Origin: Tetracentron sinense
Lineage: Eukaryota; Streptophyta; Magnoliopsida; Trochodendrales; Trochodendraceae
DNA: 64,000 bases
Assembly (NCBI GenBank): GCA_015143295.1
Contig: CM026566.1
Coordinates: forward strand, 5,939,072-6,003,071
Reading direction: 5' to 3'
Under the pieces are notes generated by a model. The model saw nothing but the letters and a program-made list of their open reading frames with translations, made no database searches and was not told the DNA's origin. The position numbers and the translations under genes are program-made. Positions 1 to 10,039 of this stretch are shown in pieces. Position 1 is the stretch's first letter; the number at the start of each line of letters is the position of its first letter.

Positions 1-2435
1 GAGAAGCCGCTGGGTAGTCATCAGTGATGGTTGAGTGATGATAGGGAGAGACATGTATTTGGGGTTGATCTTGTGGGAGTTTTTGTATTAGATTGAGTTG
101 GTAACTCAAGTTATGAATTTTGTGTACAGGGTTCATTCAAAATTATGTACAAGTTTTAGTTTGTATTCAGTTTTAATTGACTCTTATACTTGGAATACAG
201 TTGATGTCATAAGAAATTTTCAGGTTCACAATCTAGTATGCCTTGTAAGCTCTTGCAGGATGGTATGTACGCCTTATGTGTCATGACAGGATACTATGAC
301 ATGGCGGTCATGTGCTTAAAGTATCCCTAATTCCTAGGAGGTATTTTGGGTCGTGACACCCAGAGGAGTTGCTTCCTGTGGTGTTCGGAAGTCAGAAGAA
401 GACCCAAGATTGAGATCTGAGCAGAGAATTTTCTCAAAGATTTTTAGCAGAACTGCAGAGTCGGCTGCTTCCTTATCAGGGCCTGGTACCCTTACTTTCT
501 CTGCATCCATCTCTTTTCCTTTCCCTTTTGCCAGCTCAGCAGCTGGCTGTTGGTACACCCGGCCTAAACGGGTTATGTTGGTTATGCTCTCACTCTCGAT
601 GATGAGAGATCAGGGAGCAGGTACATGGTTCAGGGCGAAGGACTGGGAAGAAGGGTGAGGGATTCAGACTGGGCCGGTAGAAGTTAAGGCTTGGGCTGGA
701 GCCATGGGCCAATTGGCAGGACAAGGGATTGTGCAGACAATCTGCTCCCTGTCAGTTTCGAGAGCAGGAACTTGAACTGGGGCCTGAATGGCCTGGATGT
801 TTGATCGAAGGAGAGGGATAATGACTGGCTGTCTGTAGGAGGGTCTGATGATGCCATCATCAACTGCAGGTGCGATAGGTCTCGGCTGCCCTACCCCAGG
901 CTCTTCCCACTGTATGAAGTTAACTTGATTATTGTGTGGGGGCAGTGGTGCCTGGGTGATGCTGGCATTATTGGGAGCCAGTTCCACCCTACCCTCATCC
1001 AGGAGGTTCTGAATGGTGCACTTGAGGCCGATGCAGTCGCCCGTTGCATGGCCAGGGCCTTGGTTAAAGGCGCAGTGCTGATTGACATCATAGTTCTTGC
1101 TTCTTTTGTTTGGGGTAGAAGAGGAGTAGGGCCTCTCAGGGTGAGAATACCCTGTTTGGTCAGAAACTCTAGCAACTAGCTAAGAGTGTAAGTTTCCGAG
1201 GGGGCTTATTCTGGTGTTGGTTTTGCCCCTGGTTGGCCGGGCTGGCCGGATATTTCTACTAGCTAGCTGAGCTGGAGCTACTGGAAGTCAGATAGGTGCT
1301 GTAGGAGCCACCATGTTTACACTTTCCTTCTTTTTATGGTCTCGTGGACCACTATTCCTACTGGTTGAAGTTGTCGTCTTCGGAGGATCAAGCCCTAGAC
1401 TAGAGTGGATTGCCCCACTCTGGATCGCTATTTCAATACGGGCACCAGTCTTGACGATGGTGCCGAAGTCAACTACGGGCTGTGTGACCATCAAGGTAGA
1501 ATAGGGCTACTTTAGTGTGCCGATGAACATACTTGCGAGCTCTTCCTTTGGGATAAGAGTGGGGATTTTCACTGCCATTTCCCTCTACCGGGTAGTATAC
1601 TCTAGGAAAGACTCGTTATTGTGCTGGCTCATTTGTTTAAGATGACTCCGCTAAGGCCGGAGTTCCTGGTTAAAAGAGTATTGCTCGACAAAGCAGTCTA
1701 TAGCATCCTGCCATGTCTTGATCCTCTGTTTATCCACTAACATCCACCATGTTAGGGCTGCTCCCTTTAAGGTCTTCTGGAAGTACTGTATAAGGAGAGA
1801 CTGGTTCTTCTGGTTTAGGAGCATGTCCCCCAGGTATAACTGTAAATGTTGTTTCGGATAGCCTGACCCATCGTACTTGTCGAAGTCTGAGACTTCGAAG
1901 CCTGCTGGCACAACCTCTCCTGTAGAGAAGGTCGAGTCCTCCAGTGACAGACTGGTGCTGGTAGAAGCACCCTTCATCTATTTCAGTTCTTCTTTCATCT
2001 GCCTGATTTCTTCGTGCTGGTCACGAAGAGCTGTCATTGTGCCTGTAGAAGAAGATGGTCTATCATAATTAATGTGGGAGGCCTTGGGCTGCTCCGCCCC
2101 ATTACAGTGTTCATACTCCGCCTCTCCTCCACTTGCAGTGGGTCCGGGGTTAGGGATGATGAACGGGTTTTGGTGGGGTTCAGGGATTGGCTGTTCGGCT
2201 GATTCACCGGTCGGGTTTCGGAAAGCGGGATCGTTGATACGGGTACCCAGTAAAATTTTCAAAGAATCCAGAACCTTGTCTAGCTTGGACTGCATGGCCG
2301 TAATGTCCCATTCATAAGACTATAGGATCTCATTGGTTCTCTGTTGCTGGTTAGCTGGTTCTGTCATTGTATCCGAGCTGCTTTCAGATGGTGCTTGGAT
2401 GGGTACTTGTTTGGAGACCGGTATTTCTATCAAGA
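1..2435 (-). pseudogene. Tat/Ogre gag and gag-protease linker, decayed
   Basis: On the minus strand, 1651-1977 encodes a retrotransposon Gag core (FDKYDGSGYPKQHL, then LTWWM), the segment that packs RNA into the particle. The upstream stretch 1978-2295 is in the same frame and is separated from it only by a TAG at 1978-1980. Beyond 1651 the frame is lost several times. Around 1030-1090 a GHATGDC motif suggests a degenerate zinc-knuckle-like segment, 664-987 continues as a proline-rich linker, and 334-558 holds a charged stretch (KGKGKEMDAEKV) like that preceding the protease in this group. No protease motif appears before the window edge. The Tekay insertion cuts the gag N-terminal region. 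Certainly non-functional as it stands. Confidence 0.75.
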
Positions 2436-2440
2436 TTACG
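2436..2440. repeat. Target-site duplication TTACG (left)
   Basis: TTACG directly precedes the left LTR of the Tekay element. The same five bases follow its right LTR at 12289-12293, as expected for Ty3 integration. Confidence 0.92.
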
Positions 2441-3146
2441 TGTCGTGCCCCAAAATACCCCTTAGGAGTTAAGGGATACTTTAGAGGTGACTACGTGTAC
2501 CTGTCAAACCATCCTGTAATGCAAGAGGCTAAACATAATATAATACAATGATAATCAGAGCGCGGAAACTAAACATAAGTGCGGAAGCATAAGCCAACTT
2601 TTTCTTTTCTTCTATAACTCCAAATAGTATTCCAAGTTAACATATACCAAATACAATCAAAGTAAGGGTGGACATGCCCACCTATCAAAATACAAAAAGG
2701 AACTCTCTAACCCTCTCCTCTCAACAGTGGTCGAGGTATGGCCACACATCCAAGTCCCTATCCTCCAGAGACTGCCATGGGATAGGTGGCTCCCTCTCCT
2801 CTACATACTCCTCCTCGACCCAAGGCTCGAGGTCGAGGACATCCACAGTACCTGCCGATATAAAAGTACGGCTGAGCATTGAATACTCAGCGAGTACAAA
2901 CTACTAGCTAACCATAACAATAGCGAAAGCATAACGACAGTGAGCAATACAAGATATTAATTTAAAGCATTAATGAAAGCATAAGATACATAGCCATATC
3001 TTGACATGCGTGTATGAATGCAAAAACCTCGGTAAAACTCATGTCTCAGAAACCTTTTTCGTGTCTCGGTCTTGCTTGTGAAAATCATGAATGTGTGTTG
3101 TGTCTTGTCTTGTATTTCATGTCTTGATTTGTTCTTGACTTGTATA

Positions 3147-3528
3147 CTTTTGAGCCAGAGGCTAGCACCCTTCCTTAGGCTACCAACCTCCTTGTCATGT
3201 TCTTGTTCCATTTCTCTTGTGAGCCAGAGGCTAGCACCCTTCCTTGGGCTACCAACCTCCTTGTCATGTTCTTGTTCCATTTCTCTTGTGAGCCAAAGGC
3301 TAGCACCAACCTCCTTGTCATGTTCTTGTTCCATTTCTCTTGTGAGCCAGAGGCTAGCACCCTTCCTTGGGCTACCAATCTTGTTCCATTTCTCTTGTGA
3401 GCCAGAGGCTAGCACCCTTCCTTGGGCTACCAACCTCCTTGTCATGTTCTTCTTCCATTTCTCTTGTGAGCCAGAGGCTAGCACCCTTCCTTGGGCTACC
3501 AACCTCCTTGTCATGTTCTTGTTTTGTT
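3147..3528. repeat. LTR minisatellite, six units of about 69 bp
   Basis: Six tandem units, each starting CTTGTGAGCCAGAGGCTAGC or a close variant. Four are full length (about 69 bp); two internal units have 14-15 bp deletions. The partner LTR has three units. The array is open in several frames on both strands, which produces long but meaningless reading frames. Confidence 0.9.
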
Positions 3529-4498
3529 GTTGATTCATCATGTATAAATACAATCTTGGAAAACCCGGTTTCATGCATGCATGTGTACTCGTGTGCGTGC
3601 CAATAGTGATAATCATGGGGACACGTGTAACAAGAGGGATATCGCATCATATTTCAATTCATAGTATAACATGTAAGCATTTAGGTGATCAACATGGCAT
3701 TTGGTCAAGTCATCATTTACAAGAATAATTACATAAAGCTTACATCTATTTCCTTTATCAATTTCATTTATTCCTGGTTTAGGCATATTATCAAACATCC
3801 GGTGTGCAATATTTTAGTAGCTTTATTTCCCCTTTTTAGCGCATAAATTTCCAACACAACATCCAAGTATGTTCATTATTCATAGAGTGCCCTTCCACCA
3901 TTTTCCATACCCACATGTCACCACATCCAACGGCATCCAATCGCCTCTACATCCACCATTCATACATACAACCCCACATTCACATTTATCTTGTTTAGGT
4001 TTAGAAAGTATAGCACATTTCAAGTAAGGGAAGATACAAGACTAACATCATAATGTCAAAGGGGAAAACTAGATTATTGCTAAAGAAAGTTAGTAGAGTG
4101 TACTAACCTTGAATCGAAGCTTGATCTTGGTGTAGACCTTGATTTCAACTCCAACTTGGAAGAAGAAAGCCCTTACTCAAACTATACTTGATTGGGTAGG
4201 AAACCCTCTTGAAAATACCGTAGAGAGTGCTGCCCTAGCTTGAGAAGGGAACCCCACACGAGCTTGAGCCTTGAACTTGAAGCAAAACGAGTTAGGTGAG
4301 CTAGGGTTCTTAAACCCCTTTGATTCCTTCTCCAATAGAAAACCCTAGTTGCAAATCCCCTTCTCCTTTCTCTCTATCTCTCAAAATCCCTTAAGTGCTG
4401 TGTATGAAGCCCTAAAGGCTCGGGCAAGCCCTTATGGGTAAGGGTTTAAACCCCAAAAGATGAAAAAGCCCTTAATGAAAATTCTGAAAAACACGAAG

Positions 4499-4770
4499 AT
4501 CGAGCGATCGGTGGTTATGACCGATCGATCGGTTGCCTACCGAGGGATCGGTGTTATTGACCGATCGACCGGTCAAAAACTCACTCTCTGGAAAATTTTC
4601 CCATAAAATTTTTTCGACCAGTCGATAGCCTCCGATCGATCGGTTTTGGACTGATCGATCGCTCCATGGACCGAGCGATCGGTGCTCTGCTGGTCCCGAC
4701 TGTTTTGGCCATCTCTTTTGACTCGCTCGTCCGATTTTGACGATTCAACTTGCGTTGGATTCGTCTCTCG
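4499..4770 (-). promoter_or_regulatory. U3 promoter-like module with CGATCG palindrome cluster
   Basis: In element sense, a block at 4770-4711 containing AGACGAATCCAACGCAAGTT is followed at 4690-4499 by about ten CGATCG or CCGATCGATCGG palindromes. The partner LTR repeats this at 11891-12171. The same block and a similar cluster, in the same order, occur in the Tat-like LTR at 38563-38870. The position in U3, ahead of a TATA-like motif, suggests a transcription-control region. That role is inferred. Confidence 0.55.
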
Positions 4771-4895
4771 AAAACGCACATTTTTGACATTTCAGAATTT
4801 CTGATTTCTCCCTTATTTATTAATTACACTACGAAAATGGCCAATTAGCTATGAGAGTGCCATTCATTAAAGATGAAAAAGTCCGGGGCGCTACA

Positions 4896-4909
4896 TTCTC
4901 CCCCCCTTA
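4896..4909 (-). other. Polypurine tract of the Tekay element
   Basis: In element sense the sequence reads TAAGGGGGGGAGAA directly before the 3' LTR. This is the standard site for starting plus-strand DNA synthesis in LTR retroelements. Confidence 0.88.
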
Positions 4910-5005
4910 CAAAAATTTCGTCCTCGAAATTTGGACAATGCGTGCTTTAAAATTTAAACAACTTAGCATAACAATTCGAAACAAAATTACAAGTCATACA
5001 CAAAA

Positions 5006-8000
5006 TCATTCAAACAACTCGGGGTACTTCGCCTTGACTTCGGCCTCACGTTCCCATGTAGCCTCTTCTCGAGCGTGATGCTGCCATTGCACGAGAACTA
5101 ACGGAATAGTCTTGTTGCGAAGTACTTGGTCTCTTCGATCCAAAATATGAACCGGCTTCTCAACCAAAGTGAGATCCTCTCGAATCTCAACCGGATCAAG
5201 CTCGATGATGTGAGAAGGATCCGGGATGTACTTCCGAAGCTGGGAGATATGAAACACGTTGTGGACCACCGCCATGTGAGCGGGCAAAGCAACACGGTAA
5301 GCAACTTCACCGACTTGAGTAATGATCTCGAACGGACCCACATATCTCGGACTAAGCTTGCCTCTTTTCTTGAATCGCATAACACCCTTGGTCGGTGAAA
5401 TCTTGATAAACACAAAGTCACCGACTCAGAATTCAAGATCCCTCCTTCGGTTGTCGGCATAGCTTTTCTGTCTGTCCTGTGCGGTCTTCAACCTCTCCCA
5501 TATAAGCTTGACCCTGTCCGCGGTTCGTTCAATCAACTCGGGGCCCAAAATCTTTCTTTCTCCAACCTCATCCCAATACAAGGGGGACCTACAACTTCTT
5601 CCATACAAGGCTTCAAAAGGTGCCATTTGTATGCTTGCTTGATAACTGTTATTGTAGGCAAATTCCACCAAAGGTAGGTGATCCTCCCAACTTCCTTTAA
5701 AATCCAACATACAAGCTCGGAGCATGTCTTCTATCACTTGATTCACCCTCTCTGTTTGCCCGTCGGTCTGTGGGTGGAAAGCCGTGCTAAAGTCTAGTCG
5801 GGAACCCATAGCATTCTAAAAGCTTTTCCAAAACCTGGATGTGAATCTTGGGTCTCTATCCGACACAATACTCACTGGCACCCCATGCAATCGGACTATT
5901 TCCTTGATGTATAGCGCCGCTAACTGATTGGAGTTGAATGTAGTCCGGTACGGTAAGAAATGAGCGGACTTCGTGAGTCTATCAATAACTACCCATATAG
6001 CATCGGTCTTCTTGACCGTCTTCGGCAATCCCACGATAAAGTCCATAGAGATATGTTCCCATTTCCACTCGGGAATAGGGAGAGACTGCAAAAGACCCGC
6101 CGGTCTCAAATGCTCCGCTTTCACCTGTTGGCACACCAAACACCGTGCCACATACTCCGCAACCTCCCTCTTCATGTTTCGCCACCAAAAGTGACTCTTG
6201 AGGTTCCGGTACATCTTCGTACCCCCAGGATGCACTGTGTACTTTGAACGGTGAGCTTCATCCATGATCTCTCTCCGAAGGTCTGCATTGGCTGGGACAC
6301 AAAGTCTTCCCTTGAATGTAATAGCACCCCGGCTATTGAGAGAGAAGTCCATACTACCCTTGGCAATTTCCTTGTCCAGAAAAGCCAACAAGTCAGCATC
6401 CGTGGCCTGGTACTCCTGGATCAAATCTATAAGGTACGGCCGAACCGTAACATTTGCCAAAACAGGACTGCGGACAGAATCATTCACACTGATGTCCAGA
6501 TTTGCCAAATCTTCTAACAGTCTCCATTCCCACACCAACATGTGAACCAACAACCCCGATGGTTTCCTACTCAAAGCGTCTGCCACCACATTTGCTTTTC
6601 CCGGGTGATATTGGATCGTGCACTCATAATCTTTTAAGAACTCAATCCAACGCCGTTGTCGCAAATTGAGCTCTTTTTGGGAAAAGAGATATTTGAGGCT
6701 CTTGTGGTCCGTGTACACATAGAACTCCACCCCGTACAGATAATGTCGCCAAATTTTGAGTCCAAACACGACCGCCGCAAGCTCCAAGTCGTGAGTAGGG
6801 TAGTTCTTTTCATGCTCTTTTAACTGCCTTGATGCATAGGCAATGACTTTCTTGTGTTGCATTAGGACACACCCGAGTCCGACGTGCGAGGCATCACTAT
6901 ACACCTCATACCCAAAAGGTCCAGATGGCACAGTAAGGACAGGGGCTGTGGTGAAGCGTTTCTTCAACTCTTGGAAACTTACTTCACATCGGTCACTCCA
7001 ACTGAACTTTGCACTTTTTCTTGTCAAGTAGGTGAGAGGTGCAGCCAAACTGGAGAATCCCTCCACAAATCTCCGGTAGTAGCCTACCAATCCGAGGAAA
7101 CTACGTATCTCCGTGACGCTCTTGGGCCTCTCCCAACTCATGACTGCCTCAACCTTGGCTGGATCTATAGAAATGCCCTCAGCCGACACCACGTGTCCAA
7201 GAAATGCGACCTTCTCTAGCCAGAACTCGCACTTACTCAATTTGGCATATAGCCTATGCTCTCTCAACATCTCCAGAGCAAGGCGGAGGTCTCGTGCGTG
7301 ATCTTCCCGTGTTTGAGAATACACCAAAATGTCATCAATGAATGCAATCACGCATCGATCCAAGTAAGATCGGAACACCAGGTTCATCAAATCCATGAAT
7401 GCCGCCGGTGCATTCGTCAGCCCAAAAGGCATGACAAGGAACTCGTAATGCCCATACCGAGTCCTGAAAGCCGTCTTCTGAACATCTTCCGCCTTGATCC
7501 TTAATTGGTGATACCCCGATCTAAGATCAATTTTGGAGAAGAATCTCACTACCTTCAGTTGGTCAAACAAGTCATCTATCCTTGGCAAGGGATAACGATT
7601 CTTGATAGTTACCCTGTTCAACTGACGGTAGTCTATACACATCCTCATAGACCCGTCCTTCTTCTTCACAAAGAGAACCGGAGCTCCCCACGGCGAGACA
7701 CTTGGTTGGATGAAACCAAGTTGTTGTAACTCCTCAATCTGTTTCTTTAATTCTTCAAGCTCTATAGGGGCCATTCTATATGGTGCCCTTGAAATCGGAA
7801 CGGTACCCGGAGCAAGCTCTATAGCGAACTCGATCTCTCTATCAGGAGGTAATCCGGGAAGTTCTTCCGGGAACACATCTAAGAACTCACTCACAACTGG
7901 AATAGCCGATGACTTTTGTGCTTCTGGGTGTGCTATACTCAAGGCTGCGAGGCGAGCAATGTCCCTCTCTCTTAATCCTCGGAAGTGAAAAGGCTTACCC

Positions 8001-8337
8001 CCTTCTGGCTTGAAATTCACCATCTTTTCAAAACACGCAACATGCCCGTGATGGTTTGCCAACCAATCCATACCAAGAATGACGTCAAAGTCTAAATCTT
8101 GGAAATCCAAAATGATAAGATCGACCACTAGTTCATTCTCCCCTACTTGAACCACACAATCTCTGAATATCTTGTCCGTGTCAACTGACTTACCGAGTGG
8201 AGTTGCAATGGTCAACTCCCGCTCTAACGGAATAGCCTCAGTCAAAAATCCCTTCGCGAAACTAGGTGACACAAAGGAGTGAGTGGATCCTGTGTCGATC
8301 AACACTCGGGCGAGACACTCGTTCACTAATAAAGCAC
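5006..8337 (-). pseudogene. pol: Tekay pol polyprotein with two in-frame stops
   Basis: Encodes the enzymes that copy and insert the element. Residues counted from the GTG at 8326: aspartic protease DTGSTHSF (about 11-18), reverse transcriptase with FIDD (about 329-332), RNase H with YSDAS, TDHKSL and ADALSR (about 476-585), integrase zinc-binding H/H and CLVC (about 691-732), and the first two catalytic Asp residues in MDF (about 762) and SDRDPRF (about 823). A TAG at 5816-5818 then breaks the frame. The same frame continues with the catalytic Glu in TDGQTERVN. A TGA at about 5423-5425 breaks it again before a chromodomain-like tail ending KYPELFE. No frameshift is needed, so there are only two point lesions. 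The frame most likely starts by splicing from gag at 8475, because stops lie just upstream of 8337. Confidence 0.9.
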
Positions 8338-8474
8338 CTGTGCGATTAAGTAGCTATTATTAGTAGATTTCAAACAACAACAAGCATCATACATAGGTAA
8401 CCCTTAGTATAAATAATCACATAATAAACCATAGAAATTTTACACAATTTAGACTCTAGAATTTTTTTGCGTAC
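8338..8474 (-). other. Putative spliced intron between gag and pol
   Basis: In element sense, CAAG|GTACGC at 8474 looks like a 5' splice site and TCGCACAG|GT at 8338 like a 3' splice site. The 137-bp interval is A/T-rich and has CTACTAATAA (containing TACTAAT) about 20 bases ahead of the acceptor, close to the branch-point consensus. It contains stops in the gag frame and in the pol frame. Removing it joins a phase-1 gag codon to pol and runs straight into the protease. Splicing is inferred; no transcript is available. Confidence 0.7.
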
Positions 8475-9711
8475 CTTGCACGACATCGTCGGATGCACGT
8501 GAGTCTCTCTCCGATAGGGCGAAGACTCGGCCCTGAGTGGCTGGGTGAGGAGGCCGGGTAGACTGTGAGGCCCTCGAAGCCTGAGAAGAGCTAGGCTGAG
8601 ATGTCTGCCAAATCGGGGGCCTGCTCCCCGAAGACTGAGCTGGCAATCGACGTCGGGGACAATCCCGAATCATGTGGCCCTGGTCGCCACAATGAAAACA
8701 GCCTCCTGTAGCCTTCCGACATTCCCCTACTGGATGCCTCCTTCCACAAAGGGTGCAGACATCATGTGAATAAGTGGGAGGAGTATAACCCGTAGCCTGA
8801 GTCACTGCGGGGCGAGGAGCATACGAGGTAGCCGGGCGAAAAGCTGGTGGAGCAAAAGGGCGGGGGGCCTGTGGTGCCGAGTACATCCTCTGTGACTGAG
8901 CCGGCCCTGCGGACTGATAAGACATAGTCCTAGCTCTCTTCTCCCCTGAACTACTAGACTGTCCCTTCTCTATTCCTCTTCTCTTAAAGAACTCTTCGGA
9001 ATTCGACTCGGCCAACAATGCCTTGTCCACAACTTCTGAATATGTCTCATGTCGGAACATTGAGACACAATCCTTGAGGTAGACCTTTAACCCCCTCTCG
9101 AATTTCCGGGCCTTCATAGCCTCGGTAGCTATCATGTGTGGAGCAAATTGAGATAGCTCTGAGAACTTGGCTTCGTAAGCCGCTACAGACATATTACCTT
9201 GCTCCAAGGTAATGAATTCAATTTCTTTCTTTTCTTTCATCCCAACCGGAAAGTACTTCTTGTAGAAAACGTCCAAGAATTCTCCCCATGTCCATTCTTG
9301 GCCTTGCCGGTTCAACTCTCGGGTCCGAAGTGCAGACTTCCACCAATGGTCGGCCTCGCCTTCAAGCATAAAGGCAGCCCATGTGACCCTCTCTACTTCC
9401 GTAGGTGCCAATACCGAGAATACCTTCTCAAGTTGCCGAATCCAACCCTCGGCCACAAGTGGATCAATGCTTCCACAAAAAGTTGGAGGCCTCATCCTCC
9501 GGAAAGCTTCTATCCCGGCTTGGGCTCGGTTAGGAGGAGCCGGTATAAGTGCCGCATTAGGCAGAGTGGCCGGTTGCCTTGCCGCTAGCATAGCCAAAGT
9601 CTCGGCTATTGAAGCGAAAGCTTGGGCAAAGTCGGGTTGATCATCACCCGATGGAGCATCACCTCCATTGCCCCTCGTGTTGTACCCGCGACCCCGGGTA
9701 TTGCGTCTCAT
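8475..9711 (-). CDS. gag: Tekay Gag (nucleocapsid polyprotein)
   Basis: Structural protein that coats the element's RNA. I place the start at the ATG at 9711 (MRRNTRGRG); the frame is also open a few codons upstream but without an ATG. Unspliced, it ends at a stop at 8449-8451, giving about 420 residues. Spliced, it continues into pol from 8475. The central part carries a retrotransposon Gag domain (EGEADHWWKSALR, then FYKKYFPVGMKEKKE). Near residues 320-352 lie a C-x2-C-x3-H-x4-C element (CTLCGRRHPVGEC) and a classical CCHC zinc knuckle (CFHCGDQGHMIRDC). A basic, Ser/Pro-rich tail follows. The frame is intact, unlike pol. A short upstream ATG at about 9741 in another frame is the only odd feature of the leader. 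Confidence 0.9.
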
Positions 9712-9739
9712 GATTTCTCCTGAGAACGACAATACAACA

Positions 9740-10022
9740 TGAGTCTAACTTGGATACGCATTTAGTACAAATTTCGCAATTCACTCAATACATATTCATC
9801 AAGCATATTTAATAAGTACAACACAAATAATGTATACCTGGTATATAACACAATAGCATAACATACAATCCGTGTTCCTAGCGTAGGACTCTATGTTCGG
9901 TTGAAGTTCAACCCATTTTGACTAAGACTAACTTGTTAGTCTATCCTTGAAATACAACTCTCTAAGGTGATTCTAATACCTTGTTCAATCATCTAAGTGA
10001 CCCTAGGAACTCTAATGCCTAG
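9740..10022 (-). other. Tekay 5' leader between primer site and gag
   Basis: Untranslated leader of about 280 bp between the primer-binding site and gag. I see no conserved motif in it beyond A/T-rich sequence. Confidence 0.6.
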
Positions 10023-10035
10023 GGCTCCGATACCA
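10023..10035 (-). other. Primer-binding site, Met-tRNA type
   Basis: In element sense TGGTATCGGAGCC begins four bases inside the 5' LTR end. It differs by one base from the usual plant initiator-Met site (TGGTATCAGAGCC). Confidence 0.88.
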
Positions 10036-10039
10036 CTTC

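Larger units (their letters stand above)
2441..4895 (-). repeat. 3' LTR of the Tekay element
   Basis: In element sense it begins TGTAGCGCCCC at 4895 and ends in CACGACA at 2441, the TG...CA ends typical of LTRs. It is 2455 bp, 206 bp longer than its partner. The excess is mainly three additional minisatellite units at 3147-3528 plus a small indel near 3905. At the position of the TATA-like motif seen in the 5' LTR it reads CCCATAAGG (about 4430-4438). Confidence 0.92.

Noticed and set aside
3147..3528. CRISPR-like regular repeat
   Set aside because: The units are contiguous with no unique spacers, and it lies within a plant retrotransposon LTR.
2957..3616. 219-residue minus-strand frame and several plus-strand frames with internal repeats
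   Set aside because: They are translations of the LTR minisatellite, are open on both strands and change with unit number. Not a gene.
5960..7988. Many plus-strand frames of 60-111 residues
   Set aside because: They mirror the pol coding strand and have no domain content.
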